Shown here piece by piece: positions 20,289-30,322 of a stretch of DNA of 64,000 bases. The notes beneath the pieces were generated by a model. That model did no database searches, had not been told where the DNA came from, and saw nothing but the letters and a program-made list of their open reading frames with translations. Positions within the stretch are counted from its first letter, which is position 1; every line of letters begins with the position of its first letter. The position numbers and the translations under genes were made by a program. The stretch comes from UBA5158 sp963692955 (GTDB lineage Bacteria > Pseudomonadota > Gammaproteobacteria > DSM-16500): NCBI GenBank assembly GCA_963692955.1, contig OY843587.1:2418001-2482000 (forward strand), given 5' to 3'.

Positions 20289-21230
20289 ATGCAATCTCAA
20301 CGACAATTATTCAAAATTATTTACGCCGTTATTCTGACGTTATCATTTCTATTTTCTTCGCCACTCTACGCGCAGCATAAACCACAACAACATAATCCCA
20401 TTATTGATGCCGCGAACCGTCAACAAGACGCATTCGACGCCGCGTTAAACGTTTCAACGCCTGGCCCTGCGACCATTAAATTAGGCGAGCAAGGCACTTT
20501 GAATTTGCCGGAAAATTATTTTTATATTCCGCCAAAAGAAGCCGCCAATTTATTACATAATGTCGGTGATAAAACCGGCCCTGATTTTATGGGCTTAGTC
20601 ATTCCCAAAGATCACATCCATTGGTTCATCACTATCGATTACATTAAATCGGGATTTATCAAAGACACTGGCGCGAAGTATTGGCATAACGATGACTTAC
20701 TCGCCGAAATTAAAAAATCCACCGCGGATGAAAATCAACAAAACGGCACAGCGCTTGACGTCATCGGTTGGTTAGAACCGCCGCGCTATGACATGTTAAC
20801 GCACCGCTTGCTGTGGTCGGTATTAGCTAAAGCGCCAAATGATACGGTGGATAACAATCATCAAAGCGTTAACTACAACGCTTATTTATTAGGTCGCGAT
20901 GGTTACTTCAATTTAAATTTAATTACCTCAAACGCCGCGCTCAGCGACGATAAAAAAAACGTGCAAGCCGTATTGTTTGCGTTAAATTATTTGCCGGGAA
21001 AACGTTACGAAGATTTTGCTAAAAAAACCGATGCCGTCGCGGATTATGACGTTACGACGTTAGTGACCGAACGCGTGGGAAAAATAGATTTTTTTGAATT
21101 AGGCAGTTATATTTTTTATAAAATTTGGAAAATTTTATTGTTAAGTTTCGCGTTATGGCTAGTGATAGCAAGACGGCTCTATAAATTCAAACTCAAACAA
21201 GCCCAAACCGCGCTGGAAAACGAAATGTAA
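20289..21230 (+). CDS. DUF2167 family membrane-anchored protein
   Basis: I start at ATG 20289, preceded by AAAGG seven nt upstream and followed by a good signal peptide (YAVILTLSFLFSSPLYA). An upstream in-frame start at 20208 would bury that signal. The 313-residue product carries the DUF2167 pattern: YFYIPPKEAANLL, the middle block YWHNDDLLAEIKKSTADEN, GWLEPPRYD, and NYNAYLLGRDGYFNLNLIT. There is one C-terminal membrane helix (WKILLLSFALWLVIA) with a short basic tail. The family is widespread in Proteobacteria and its function is unknown; topology suggests a periplasmic domain anchored in the inner membrane. It is a single gene convergent with the MFS gene. Confidence 0.85.
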   Translation: MQSQRQLFKIIYAVILTLSFLFSSPLYAQHKPQQHNPIIDAANRQQDAFDAALNVSTPGPATIKLGEQGTLNLPENYFYIPPKEAANLLHNVGDKTGPDFMGLVIPKDHIHWFITIDYIKSGFIKDTGAKYWHNDDLLAEIKKSTADENQQNGTALDVIGWLEPPRYDMLTHRLLWSVLAKAPNDTVDNNHQSVNYNAYLLGRDGYFNLNLITSNAALSDDKKNVQAVLFALNYLPGKRYEDFAKKTDAVADYDVTTLVTERVGKIDFFELGSYIFYKIWKILLLSFALWLVIARRLYKFKLKQAQTALENEM

Positions 21231-21238
21231 TCCACTGT

Positions 21239-22522
21239 TTAACGTCGGCCCGTACTCATAGAACAATGTGTCTCGCGGATGAAGAATAACAAGAAGATCG
21301 TTGCGATCACTAAGCTTATTGGAATCACGCTTAACGAAAGTTGATAAGCATGCACAGGATAAACGCGCGCGCCCGACACTAATTTATCCGTCCAACTTAA
21401 ATCTAATAACTTACCAATCAATGGTTGGAAAACATTGCCTCCTATCATCACGATCATATTGGTCAACGCGATCGCGGTGCCGGCGACTTTCATTTTGCTG
21501 ACTTCATGGCAAATCGCGAAAACTAAGATTTGCACGCTGGATAATAAGCCAAATAAAAATAAACACGCGTACACCAGCACCAACGGTAGATGTGGCACAA
21601 ACAATAAAATACAAAATAAAATTAACGACCCGATCGCGCCGATTAATAACGGCAAATTGCGCAATTGAATATAATCCGAAAACCAACCCCATATCGGACT
21701 ACCTATGGCCCAGCCTAAAAACACCATGGCGTTCGCGTAAGCGGCAAGATTTTTTGAAAGATGGTGCGCTTGTTCTAAATACGGAATGCCCCACAATTCC
21801 GCGAACGCGGACAGCGACAAATACATTAAAAAACCCACGATGCCGTTAAACCAAATTTGCGGATTTTTTAAAGCTGACGCTAAGCCTTTTAACACGCCTT
21901 TAAAATTGATGACGTGCGTGTCATGCAGCGGATGATCAGGACTAGAATCTCTAATCACACACCACAAGACGACCGACAGAATCACACCGAGAATAGCGGA
22001 AGCATAAATCGTTGTTTCCCAGCCGATGCGATCGACCATTTCTCTTAATACCACATCGCCCATCATCGCGCCGGTCATGCCTAAGCACATGATAATACCG
22101 GACACTAACGCGAAGCGATTAGGCGGCAGCCAGATGGTCGCTAATTTTAACGCGCCGACAAAGGCGAACGCGGAACCAAAACCAATCAGAAAACGTCCGA
22201 ATTCAGCGACGCCAATACTGTAACCGCCGCCAAAAAAATAACTGCCGACCGCGCAAAATAAACAGGCGACCGTTAATAAGCGGCGCGGGCCGTAACGGTC
22301 CATCAATAGACCGACGACGATTTGCATGGGAACATAAGCGTGATAATAAAACGCGGAGAGATTACCGACTTCGGCACCTTGCAAGTGATAAGCGCTCATT
22401 AATTCCGACGTCATCACACTCGGCGTAATACGTAAAAAATATTCGTAGCAATAGAATACCGCGCCTAAGCCGCATATAGTCCAAGATAATAGCATCGATC
22501 TTCCAAAGGTTTTTGTCGACAT
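21239..22522 (-). CDS. Major facilitator superfamily transporter
   Basis: The 427-residue protein has about 12 hydrophobic segments and the MFS signature between helices 2 and 3 (LLMDRYGPRR, a variant of GxxxDRxGRR), at about residue 74. The second half repeats the pattern after a central cytoplasmic loop (VIRDSSPDHPLHDTHVINF). It resembles the phthalate/sugar-acid type MFS branch common in Coxiella and Legionella, where substrates are mostly undefined, so I name no substrate. It ends near the DUF2167 stop (convergent) and lies 20 bp downstream of the malic enzyme gene on the same strand, so the two probably form an operon; export or uptake of an organic acid would fit but is not shown. Confidence 0.88.
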   Translation of the reverse strand: MSTKTFGRSMLLSWTICGLGAVFYCYEYFLRITPSVMTSELMSAYHLQGAEVGNLSAFYYHAYVPMQIVVGLLMDRYGPRRLLTVACLFCAVGSYFFGGGYSIGVAEFGRFLIGFGSAFAFVGALKLATIWLPPNRFALVSGIIMCLGMTGAMMGDVVLREMVDRIGWETTIYASAILGVILSVVLWCVIRDSSPDHPLHDTHVINFKGVLKGLASALKNPQIWFNGIVGFLMYLSLSAFAELWGIPYLEQAHHLSKNLAAYANAMVFLGWAIGSPIWGWFSDYIQLRNLPLLIGAIGSLILFCILLFVPHLPLVLVYACLFLFGLLSSVQILVFAICHEVSKMKVAGTAIALTNMIVMIGGNVFQPLIGKLLDLSWTDKLVSGARVYPVHAYQLSLSVIPISLVIATIFLLFFIRETHCSMSTGRR

Positions 22523-22542
22523 AACTCTTTCCTTTAGTAGTA

Positions 22543-23802
<1,260 letters not shown>

Positions 23803-23821
23803 CAATTAAAATGCGCGTTAA

Positions 23822-23864
23822 TAAAAAATTAAAAAGCATCCGTTAGTAAATTCATAACGGATGC
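23822..23864 (-). terminator. Rho-independent terminator after rpmE
   Basis: A perfect 10-bp stem (GCATCCGTTA / TAACGGATGC) with a 9-nt loop is followed on the minus strand by TTTTTAATTTTTTATT. It lies about 70 bp past the rpmE stop and ends just before the malic enzyme gene. Confidence 0.9.
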
Positions 23865-23931
23865 AAGTCTGATAAAGATTACTTCCTTGACAGGTGTGAC
23901 AGGCAGCCAAGCACGGCGGCGAAAAGAGAAA

Positions 23932-24192
23932 TTATCCTTTTTGCTCATCACCTGTTTCTTTCACTTCAGCGGCTTTCGCCGTTTTGCCTCTGCCTTTGCC
24001 ATACTTCTGTTGGAAACGGTCAACACGGCCGGCGGTATCGACAATCTTTTGTTTGCCCGTATAAAAAGGATGACACTTGGAACACACTTCCAAGATCAAG
24101 TCTTTACCCGCGGTTGAGCGTGTATTGAAAGATTCGCCACAGCTGCAAGTAACCTTAATTTCATTGTATTCTGGATGAATGCCCTGTCTCAT
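23932..24192 (-). CDS. rpmE: 50S ribosomal protein L31 (zinc-binding form)
   Basis: The 86-residue protein begins MRQGIHPEYNEIKVTCSCG and has zinc-ligand cysteines at 16, 18, 37 and 40, exactly as in the C+ form of L31, followed by the family motif CHPFYTGKQKIVDTAGRVDRF. It binds the 50S central protuberance and bridges to the 30S. The C-terminus carries a charged extension of about 16 residues (KTAKAAEVKETGDEQKG) beyond the E. coli length of 70. The start has a GAGG ribosome site 5 nt before ATG. It is a single-gene unit closed by the strong terminator downstream. Confidence 0.96.
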   Translation of the reverse strand: MRQGIHPEYNEIKVTCSCGESFNTRSTAGKDLILEVCSKCHPFYTGKQKIVDTAGRVDRFQQKYGKGRGKTAKAAEVKETGDEQKG

Positions 24193-24305
24193 AAAAACCT
24201 CGTTAACCTAAAAAATAAGCGGGCAGATGAGCTAACTCCCTGCCACATATCACAAAACGTTTAATCTAAATTAGTGCGCCATAATAGCGGAGAGCACCCC
24301 GCGAA

Positions 24306-25085
24306 TCAAGTCGCAAACTCGGCCACCACCGGCGTATGGTCGGAGGGCCGTTCCCAGCCCCTAGGAACGGGGTCAATATGGCAATTTACGCACTTTAAGG
24401 CCAACGGTTCGGTGGCCAAAATAATGTCAATGCGGAGCCCGCGGTTGCGTTTAAACGCATTCATGCGGTAATCCCACCAACTATATGCATTATCTGGCTG
24501 GTCATGCAGCCGGAAGCAGTCCTGAAATCCCAATCCTAGGAGTTTTTGGTACGCTGATCGCTCTGGCTCACTGAACAGAACTTTCCCTTGCCATTCAAGC
24601 GGATCGTGCACATCGCGGTCTTCTGGGGCGATATTAAAGTCACCCAAGACAATAATATTAGCATATTTCTGCGATTCCACACTTAAATGTGCAGCTAATT
24701 TTTCTAACCACCCTAATTTATAATGATATTTATTAGATATCAGGCTTTCGCCGTTGGGGATATAAAGGTTATAAATGCGGGTATCGCCTATCGTAACCCC
24801 TAAAACGCGCCGTTGCGGGTCCACCATATCAGCGAAATCGCGGACGATATCTTGAGCGGGTTGCCGGCTTAAAATCGCCACACCGTTATAAGTTTTTTGG
24901 CCGCTGAAAACGACTTCGTAGCCCGCTTCACGCAGTACCGCGACCGGAAAATCCTCGTCGATGAGCTTCGTTTCTTGCAACGCGAGGACATCGGGATTGT
25001 TACTGGCTACCCAATCCAACACATGCGGTAGCCGCACACGTAACGAATTAACATTCCACGTGGCGATTTTCAATGCCATGACCAT
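24306..25085 (-). CDS. xthA: Exodeoxyribonuclease III
   Basis: Class II AP endonuclease and 3'-5' exonuclease of base excision repair, with a Mg-dependent EEP-family fold. Motifs in order are IATWNVNSLRVRL, DVLALQETKL (metal-binding Glu), YNGVAILSR, LGDFNIAPEDRDVHDP, YSWWDYRMNAFKRNRGLRID and SDHTPVVAEF (catalytic His). The 259-residue length is close to E. coli XthA (268). Its start is 6 nt past the glnA stop on the same strand with TAGGA at the end of glnA acting as ribosome site, so it is probably co-transcribed with glnA. ATG at 25079 is an alternative start. Confidence 0.95.
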   Translation of the reverse strand: MVMALKIATWNVNSLRVRLPHVLDWVASNNPDVLALQETKLIDEDFPVAVLREAGYEVVFSGQKTYNGVAILSRQPAQDIVRDFADMVDPQRRVLGVTIGDTRIYNLYIPNGESLISNKYHYKLGWLEKLAAHLSVESQKYANIIVLGDFNIAPEDRDVHDPLEWQGKVLFSEPERSAYQKLLGLGFQDCFRLHDQPDNAYSWWDYRMNAFKRNRGLRIDIILATEPLALKCVNCHIDPVPRGWERPSDHTPVVAEFAT

Positions 25086-25091
25086 CTATTC

Positions 25092-26498
25092 CTACAAACT
25101 GTAATACATATCAAATTCGATGGGGTGAGTGGTTTCATTCAACAACTTCACTTCTTCCCGCTTGATACTGATATACGCGTCGATAATATCTTTCGAAAAC
25201 ACGTTACCTTCCAATAAAAACTGGTGGTTTTTTTCAAAATGGTCCAACGCTTCTTCCAGCGAACTGCACAAGCTAGGTAAAGAACGCGCTTTTTCCGGCG
25301 TTAAATCATAAAGATTTTCATCCACCGAATCGCCCGGATGAATTTTATTTTTAATGCCGTCCAAGCCCGCCATCATCATACCGGCGAACGCTAAATAAGA
25401 ATTGGCCGTCGCGTCGGGAAAGCGTACTTCGATACGCACTTCTTTTTCGCTAAAAACATGCGGAATTCTGATCGCGGCGGAGCGGTTGCTTTCCGAATAA
25501 ACCATGGTCACCGGCGCTTCGAAACCAGGGACTAAACGCTTATAACTATTCGTCGTCGGATTGGTTAACGCATTCAAGGCGCGCGAATGTTTGATAATTC
25601 CGCCGATGTAATGGATCGCCGTTTCCGACAAGCCCGCGTAAACATCGCCGGCGAATAAATTTTTTCCGCCCTTTGCCAATGATTGATGGCAATGCAAACC
25701 GCTGCCATTGTCGCCGACAATAGGCTTAGGCATGAACGTCACGGTTTTGCCGTACGCGTGCGCGAGATTATGCAAAATATATTTAAAAACCAGCATTTCA
25801 TCGGCTTTTACTAACAACGAACTATAACGCGTGGTAATTTCATTTTGATTGCCGGTGGCGACTTCATGGTGATGCACTTCTGGCACGAGTCCCGCCGCCA
25901 TCAACGTTTGACACATCGCCGATCTTAAATCATGCGAAGAATCCACGGGCGGCACCGGGAAATAACCGCCCTTAATGCGCGGCCGGTGGCCCATATTGCC
26001 TTCTGGAAAAACCGAATTGGTATTCCAATTCGCTTCGCGCGAATCCACTTGGTAAGAACACCCATTCATACCAATATTCCAACGCACGTCATCAAAGATG
26101 AAAAATTCGACTTCTTGACCGAAGTAACACACGTCCGCGATGCCGGTCTGTTGCAAATAGTCTTCCGCGCGTTTCGCCACACCGCGCGGGTCGCGGATAT
26201 AGCCTTTTTTCGTCACGGGATCGAAGATATCACAGCGGACGATCAGCGTAGGAACTTCACAAAAAGGATCTAAAAATGCCGTGGATTCATCCGGGACCAG
26301 CACTAAATCCGACTTATTGATCATCGACCAGCCCGTAATTGAGGAGCCGTCAAAGACTTTACCATGCCGGAAAAAACCCGCGTCCGCCTTTGCGACGGGG
26401 ATAGTTACATGATGTTCTTTCCCGCGCAGATCGGTGAACCGCAGATCTACAAATTCAATATTATGTTTATCGACAAGCTTTTGGAAACCGGCAGACAT
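25092..26498 (-). CDS. glnA: Glutamine synthetase type I
   Basis: ATP-dependent condensation of glutamate and ammonia, the entry of nitrogen into metabolism; forms cytosolic dodecamers. The 468 residues match E. coli GlnA (469). Visible blocks are FDGSSITGWSMINKSD, the metal site VEFFIFDD, PKPIVGDNGSGLHCHQSL, the RIPHVFSEKEVRIEVRFPDA active-site arginines, and NLYDLTPE with Tyr397, the adenylylation site, so control by GlnE/GlnB-type enzymes is expected. The ribosome site AGGAGG lies 6 nt before the ATG. It is divergent from typA. I did not find a clear NtrC-type or sigma-54 promoter in the 185-bp gap. Confidence 0.97.
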   Translation of the reverse strand: MSAGFQKLVDKHNIEFVDLRFTDLRGKEHHVTIPVAKADAGFFRHGKVFDGSSITGWSMINKSDLVLVPDESTAFLDPFCEVPTLIVRCDIFDPVTKKGYIRDPRGVAKRAEDYLQQTGIADVCYFGQEVEFFIFDDVRWNIGMNGCSYQVDSREANWNTNSVFPEGNMGHRPRIKGGYFPVPPVDSSHDLRSAMCQTLMAAGLVPEVHHHEVATGNQNEITTRYSSLLVKADEMLVFKYILHNLAHAYGKTVTFMPKPIVGDNGSGLHCHQSLAKGGKNLFAGDVYAGLSETAIHYIGGIIKHSRALNALTNPTTNSYKRLVPGFEAPVTMVYSESNRSAAIRIPHVFSEKEVRIEVRFPDATANSYLAFAGMMMAGLDGIKNKIHPGDSVDENLYDLTPEKARSLPSLCSSLEEALDHFEKNHQFLLEGNVFSKDIIDAYISIKREEVKLLNETTHPIEFDMYYSL

Positions 26499-26603
26499 AG
26501 AGACCTCCTGGACAATCTGACCGGCTATTCTAGCCTATCGAATTTGAATGTGGCTATGCTTTTATTAAGAATAGTTTTCAGCGCAAATAAATACCGAAAT
26601 AGA

Positions 26604-26632
26604 TTATTAAATGCCGCGTTATTCGCTATAAT
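26604..26632 (+). promoter_or_regulatory. Likely sigma-70 promoter of typA
   Basis: A perfect -10 TATAAT at 26627-26632 lies 17 bp after a weak -35 (TTATTA, 26604-26609), 51 nt before the GTG start of typA. AGGTGG before the start serves as ribosome site. Confidence 0.55.
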
Positions 26633-26683
26633 CCTCTCCCTCATGTAACATATTCGGTCTTTAAACTTTTTAGGTGGGTATTT

Positions 26684-28495
26684 GTGTCGGAACAGTTAAG
26701 AAACATAGCAATCATCGCGCACGTTGATCACGGCAAAACAACGCTGGTTGATAAACTATTGCAGCAAACATCTAGTCTTTCTAAAAAGACCGGTAACACC
26801 GAACGCGTTATGGATAGCAACGCGTTGGAACAGGAGCGCGGCATCACGATTCTCGCGAAAAATACCGCCATTATTTGGCGTGATTACCGCATTAATATCG
26901 TCGATACCCCCGGTCACGCGGATTTCGGCGGCGAAGTCGAACGGATTTTATCGATGGTCGATTCTGTCTGCTTGCTGGTAGACGCGGTCGATGGCCCCAT
27001 GCCGCAAACTCGTTTCGTCACGCAAAAAGCTTTTGCCCAAGGGTTGAAACCCATTGTCGTTATCAACAAAGTTGACCGTCCAGGCGCGCGTCCTGATTGG
27101 GTAGTCGATCAAGTATTTGATTTATTCGACCGCTTGGGCGCGACGGATGAGCAATTGGATTTCCCCATTGTTTATACGTCCGCGCTGTTGGGTTACGCGA
27201 CCATGGATTTGAATGTAAAAACCGATGACATGACGGCGTTATTTGAAACGATCGTCAATCACGTGCACGCGCCTGATGTCGAAGCGGAAGGCCCATTCCA
27301 AATGCAAATTACGACGCTGGATTATTCTAGCTACGTCGGCATGATTGGTATCGGCCGTATCAGCCGTGGCCGCGCAAAATCGAACATGCCGGTCAGCATC
27401 ATCGACCGCGAAGGCAATGTCCGCCAAGGCAAAATTTTACAAGTGTTGGAATATCTCGGTTTAGACCGTACGGAAGTTCCGTCCGCCGAAGCGGGTAACA
27501 TCATCGCGATCACGGGCATCGACGCGTTAAAAATTTCCGACACGATTTGTGATCCGTCACGCGTGGAAGCGCGCGTCCCGTTAATCGTCGACGAGCCGAC
27601 CATCAGCATGACGTTCCAAGTCAACACCTCTCCCTTCGCCGGCAAAGAGGGCAAGTACGTTACCAGCCGTAAAATCCGCGAACGTTTAGAACAAGAAATT
27701 TTGCATAACGTCGCGCTGCGGGTGGAAGACACGGCGGACCCGGATAAATTCAAAGTCTCCGGCCGCGGCGAATTGCATCTTTCCATTTTAATCGAAAATA
27801 TGCGCCGCGAAGGTTATGAGTTAGCGGTGTCGCGCCCCGAAGTTATCACCAAATTAATCGACGGCGAAATACAAGAACCGTATGAAAACTTGACGATCGA
27901 TATCGAAACCGATCACCAAGGCACGATCATGGATCAACTCGGCATACGCCGCGGCGAAATGAAAGATATGATTCCTGACGGTAAAGGCCGCGTCCGTTTA
28001 GATTACATTATACCGGCGCGTGCTTTAATCGGCTTTCACACTGACTTCCTCACTTTCACGTCAGGCAGTGGTTTAATCCATCATGTTTTCAGCCATTATG
28101 GGCCCGCTTTCAAAGGGGAATTAGCGCGCCGTAAAAACGGCGTCTTGATTTCCAATCAAGTCGGGACCGCGTTAGGGTTTGCGTTATTTAATTTGCAAGA
28201 ACGCGGCCGCATGACGATTGGCCCGCAAACGGAAGTGTATGAAGGCATGATCGTCGGCATCCACTCGCGTGACAATGACTTAGTCGTTAACGCCTGCAAA
28301 GCGAAACAGTTAACTAACATGCGCGCGTCGGGCTCGGATGAAAATATTATTTTGACGCCGTATGTGAAAATGTCTTTAGAACAAGCCTTGGAATTTATTG
28401 ACGACGATGAATTAGTAGAAGTCACGCCGCAATCGATTCGTATCCGTAAAAAGTTTTTAAAAGAGCACGAACGCAAACGCTCTTCAAAGGTATAA
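26684..28495 (+). CDS. typA: Translational GTPase TypA/BipA
   Basis: Ribosome-associated GTPase of the EF-G/LepA group, involved in late 50S assembly and stress adaptation. The 603 residues carry G1 IAHVDHGKTTL, the switch I region ERGITI, G3 DTPGHADFGGEVER, G4 NKVDRPGARPDW and G5 YTSALLG, then the beta barrel, the EF-G-like domains and the TypA-specific C-terminus (DFLTFTSGSGLIHHVFSHYG, NACKAKQLTNMRASGSDE). The GTG start is placed by AGGTGG 7 nt upstream and by alignment to SEQLRNIAIIAHVDHG. E. coli BipA is 607 residues. It is transcribed divergently from glnA, as in E. coli. Confidence 0.97.
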   Translation: MSEQLRNIAIIAHVDHGKTTLVDKLLQQTSSLSKKTGNTERVMDSNALEQERGITILAKNTAIIWRDYRINIVDTPGHADFGGEVERILSMVDSVCLLVDAVDGPMPQTRFVTQKAFAQGLKPIVVINKVDRPGARPDWVVDQVFDLFDRLGATDEQLDFPIVYTSALLGYATMDLNVKTDDMTALFETIVNHVHAPDVEAEGPFQMQITTLDYSSYVGMIGIGRISRGRAKSNMPVSIIDREGNVRQGKILQVLEYLGLDRTEVPSAEAGNIIAITGIDALKISDTICDPSRVEARVPLIVDEPTISMTFQVNTSPFAGKEGKYVTSRKIRERLEQEILHNVALRVEDTADPDKFKVSGRGELHLSILIENMRREGYELAVSRPEVITKLIDGEIQEPYENLTIDIETDHQGTIMDQLGIRRGEMKDMIPDGKGRVRLDYIIPARALIGFHTDFLTFTSGSGLIHHVFSHYGPAFKGELARRKNGVLISNQVGTALGFALFNLQERGRMTIGPQTEVYEGMIVGIHSRDNDLVVNACKAKQLTNMRASGSDENIILTPYVKMSLEQALEFIDDDELVEVTPQSIRIRKKFLKEHERKRSSKV

Positions 28496-28515
28496 AACTC
28501 GGGCACGGAGTGTGT

Positions 28516-29484
28516 ATGAGATTTTTCACAAGGATGTGTGCTAGGTGTATTGTCGTTGCTTTCGCACTCACGGCTTGCTGTTTGCACGCCGCCAGCGCTG
28601 AACAAGCGGTTGAACGAGTGACGATGATGAATTCTAAGTTCGTCGCAGCGACGAATGTGCCCACCGCGAAAATCGCCACCCTCATCAACAAAAACTTTCC
28701 GTTACAAAATTATCGCGCTATCAAAGTTCAAGTCATTACCAACTCCGCACGTGAACCAGATCACTTGCTAATATTTTTATTTTTAAAATACCGGCATGGC
28801 TTGAAATTGGCGCGCATAGACATTGATACGCATTATCGGATGCTGGCGATTCAACCGCATCCACATTTGACGCCGGAAGATTTTTCGCAACAACCGGGCG
28901 GTGCTATGGCGGACGTAGCATGCCCCGATGACACCACGCAATTTATCACTTTCGCGCCCAACGCGGACGCGCTCGAACAAGCCGTCACCGCAGAAGTCGG
29001 TGACGCGGCTGAACACCATCAGCTAAAAGTCGTGCGGCTCCTGCACTATGACGCGACGCGCAAAAATTATTTGAGTTACATGTCGTGCCCGACTATCAAA
29101 GGCAATTTTTTTGATGGGGATGCGTACCATGATGACACCGATTCAGACGCGGATTTTATCGTGACCATAGACGGTGTAATACAAGCGAAAGATATCGTCA
29201 CTTATTTAAAAAACCATTTTAAATATAAAACCGTAAATATATGGGTCGCTTGCAGCATTTTTCACGACCCCATAAAAACTGCTATGCTAGACACAGCGCA
29301 GTCGCAAAAATTCGCCGCGGGCATTAACGATTTATTCGTCGGCCCTAGCGACCTGACCGCGGCTTGCGCCATGGAAGCGGCTTTAGATGGCAAACCCATG
29401 ACGGCGTCTTTCCAGTCATGTTTTGAAGAGAATACAGATCATTGGGGATTTAGCGGCAGCGGCTCGGATTATTTTAGTTTTTAA
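28516..29484 (+). CDS. Exported hypothetical protein, 322 residues
   Basis: Not recognised. ATG 28516 is chosen because GGAG at 28507-28510 lies 5 nt upstream. A signal peptide is clear (CIVVAFALTACCLHAASAEQ, cleavage likely after SA or ASA near residue 28). The mature part is soluble, with no further membrane helix, several cysteines that could pair in the periplasm, and a Gly/Ser-rich C-terminus ending GSGSDYFSF. The terminal aromatic residue after alternating polar and hydrophobic ones is slightly reminiscent of outer-membrane signals, but I see no barrel. It sits 20 bp after typA and 11 bp before dtd on the same strand, so the three may be co-transcribed. Confidence 0.7.
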   Translation: MRFFTRMCARCIVVAFALTACCLHAASAEQAVERVTMMNSKFVAATNVPTAKIATLINKNFPLQNYRAIKVQVITNSAREPDHLLIFLFLKYRHGLKLARIDIDTHYRMLAIQPHPHLTPEDFSQQPGGAMADVACPDDTTQFITFAPNADALEQAVTAEVGDAAEHHQLKVVRLLHYDATRKNYLSYMSCPTIKGNFFDGDAYHDDTDSDADFIVTIDGVIQAKDIVTYLKNHFKYKTVNIWVACSIFHDPIKTAMLDTAQSQKFAAGINDLFVGPSDLTAACAMEAALDGKPMTASFQSCFEENTDHWGFSGSGSDYFSF

Positions 29485-29495
29485 GGATGAAAACT

Positions 29496-29936
29496 ATGTT
29501 AGCACTCATACAACGCGTCACCCACGCCAGCGTCTCGGTTAACAACGATAACATCGCGAAAATTAACGCCGGCATGTTAGCGTTGATCGGTATCGAAAAA
29601 ACCGACACGGAATTCAACGCTGACAAGTTACTAGCAAAAATGTTGAATTACCGCATCTTCGCCGATCAAGATGAAAAAATGAATTTAAGTTTGAAGGATA
29701 CGCACGGCGGTTTATTATTAGTATCGCAATTCACCTTAGTCGCCGACACACAAAGCGGCACCCGTCCAGGCTTTTCTACCGCCATGGGGCCGGAAGAAAG
29801 CGGGATCATTTTTCAATATATGATTAGCAAAGCGCAGTTGATCCATGAAAACAAAGTGTTTCACGGCGAATTCGGCGCGAACATGCAAGTGGAATTATGT
29901 AACGATGGTCCGGTGACATTTTTATTAAAAGCCTGA
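29496..29936 (+). CDS. dtd: D-aminoacyl-tRNA deacylase
   Basis: Hydrolyses D-aminoacyl-tRNAs (for example D-Tyr) and mischarged Gly-tRNA-Ala, protecting translation; a cytosolic homodimer. The 146 residues align along the family from MLALIQRVTHASVSV; the SQFTLVAD motif and the cross-subunit Gly-cisPro motif NDGPVTF are both present. I take ATG 29496 because it matches the family start and has AAGGA 8 nt upstream; ATG 29487 overlaps that site. Its last 86 bp are duplicated 1.34 kb downstream, where the gene's probable ancestral 3' end lies, so the present stop seems to have been supplied by an insertion event. Confidence 0.95.
   Translation: MLALIQRVTHASVSVNNDNIAKINAGMLALIGIEKTDTEFNADKLLAKMLNYRIFADQDEKMNLSLKDTHGGLLLVSQFTLVADTQSGTRPGFSTAMGPEESGIIFQYMISKAQLIHENKVFHGEFGANMQVELCNDGPVTFLLKA
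29847..29932 (+). repeat. dtd 3'-end direct repeat, copy 1 (in the intact gene)
   Basis: These 86 bp form the end of the dtd reading frame and recur at 31187-31272 with only two mismatches. After this copy the stop reads gcc tga; after copy 2 it reads gct tag. The two copies bracket a 1,340-bp insertion. Confidence 0.95.
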
Positions 29937-30000
29937 TTGTACGGGTCACATTCAATCTTTAATCGTCTACACCCTGACATTTTCAATCAATCATCATCGT

Positions 30001-30124
30001 GTCATCCCCGCGCAGGCGGGGATCCATTTATTGTCTTGCGTAAATGTATCAAGATACTTATTTATCAATTCTACTTAGGGGACAAAACCTTCAACGGATG
30101 GATCCCCGCCTGCGCGGGGATGAC
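30001..30124. repeat. REP/MITE-like element with perfect 27-bp terminal inverted repeats
   Basis: The left arm 30001-30027 (gtcatccccgcgcaggcggg...) is the exact reverse complement of 30098-30124. Each arm also folds on itself through CCCCGC/GCGGGG. The 70-bp centre is AT-rich and has no coding potential. Palindromes starting with tcatccccgc are common dispersed intergenic repeats in many Gammaproteobacteria. The rest of 29937-30322 holds no gene. Confidence 0.85.
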
Positions 30125-30253
30125 AGTGGTGGAGGGGAATCGCGTTGGGGGATATTCCGCTGCGCTGCATACGGGCTACATATCCCTCATCCCGCGATAA
30201 TAATTCTTTTACTATCAATAAGTTCTGCAAATATTGCAGCACCAGGTCTTATC

Positions 30254-30285
30254 TTAATAATTTATTAAGGTTAAATATCTATAAT
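30254..30285 (+). promoter_or_regulatory. PmrA-like direct repeat and perfect -10 element
   Basis: TTAA at 30254-30257, seven bases, TTAA at 30265-30268, eleven bases, then TATAAT at 30280-30285, 37 nt before ATG 30323. The geometry is identical to the sites at 18030 and 56610. First half-site CTTAA fits the published box; the second is ATTAA. Confidence 0.55.
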
Positions 30286-30322
30286 AATTTATCAATTATC
30301 AAAGTCAACTAACGAGAATAGT

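Noticed and set aside
30001..30124. An insertion sequence.
   Set aside because: It has inverted ends but only 70 bp inside and no transposase, so it is called a REP/MITE-like repeat.
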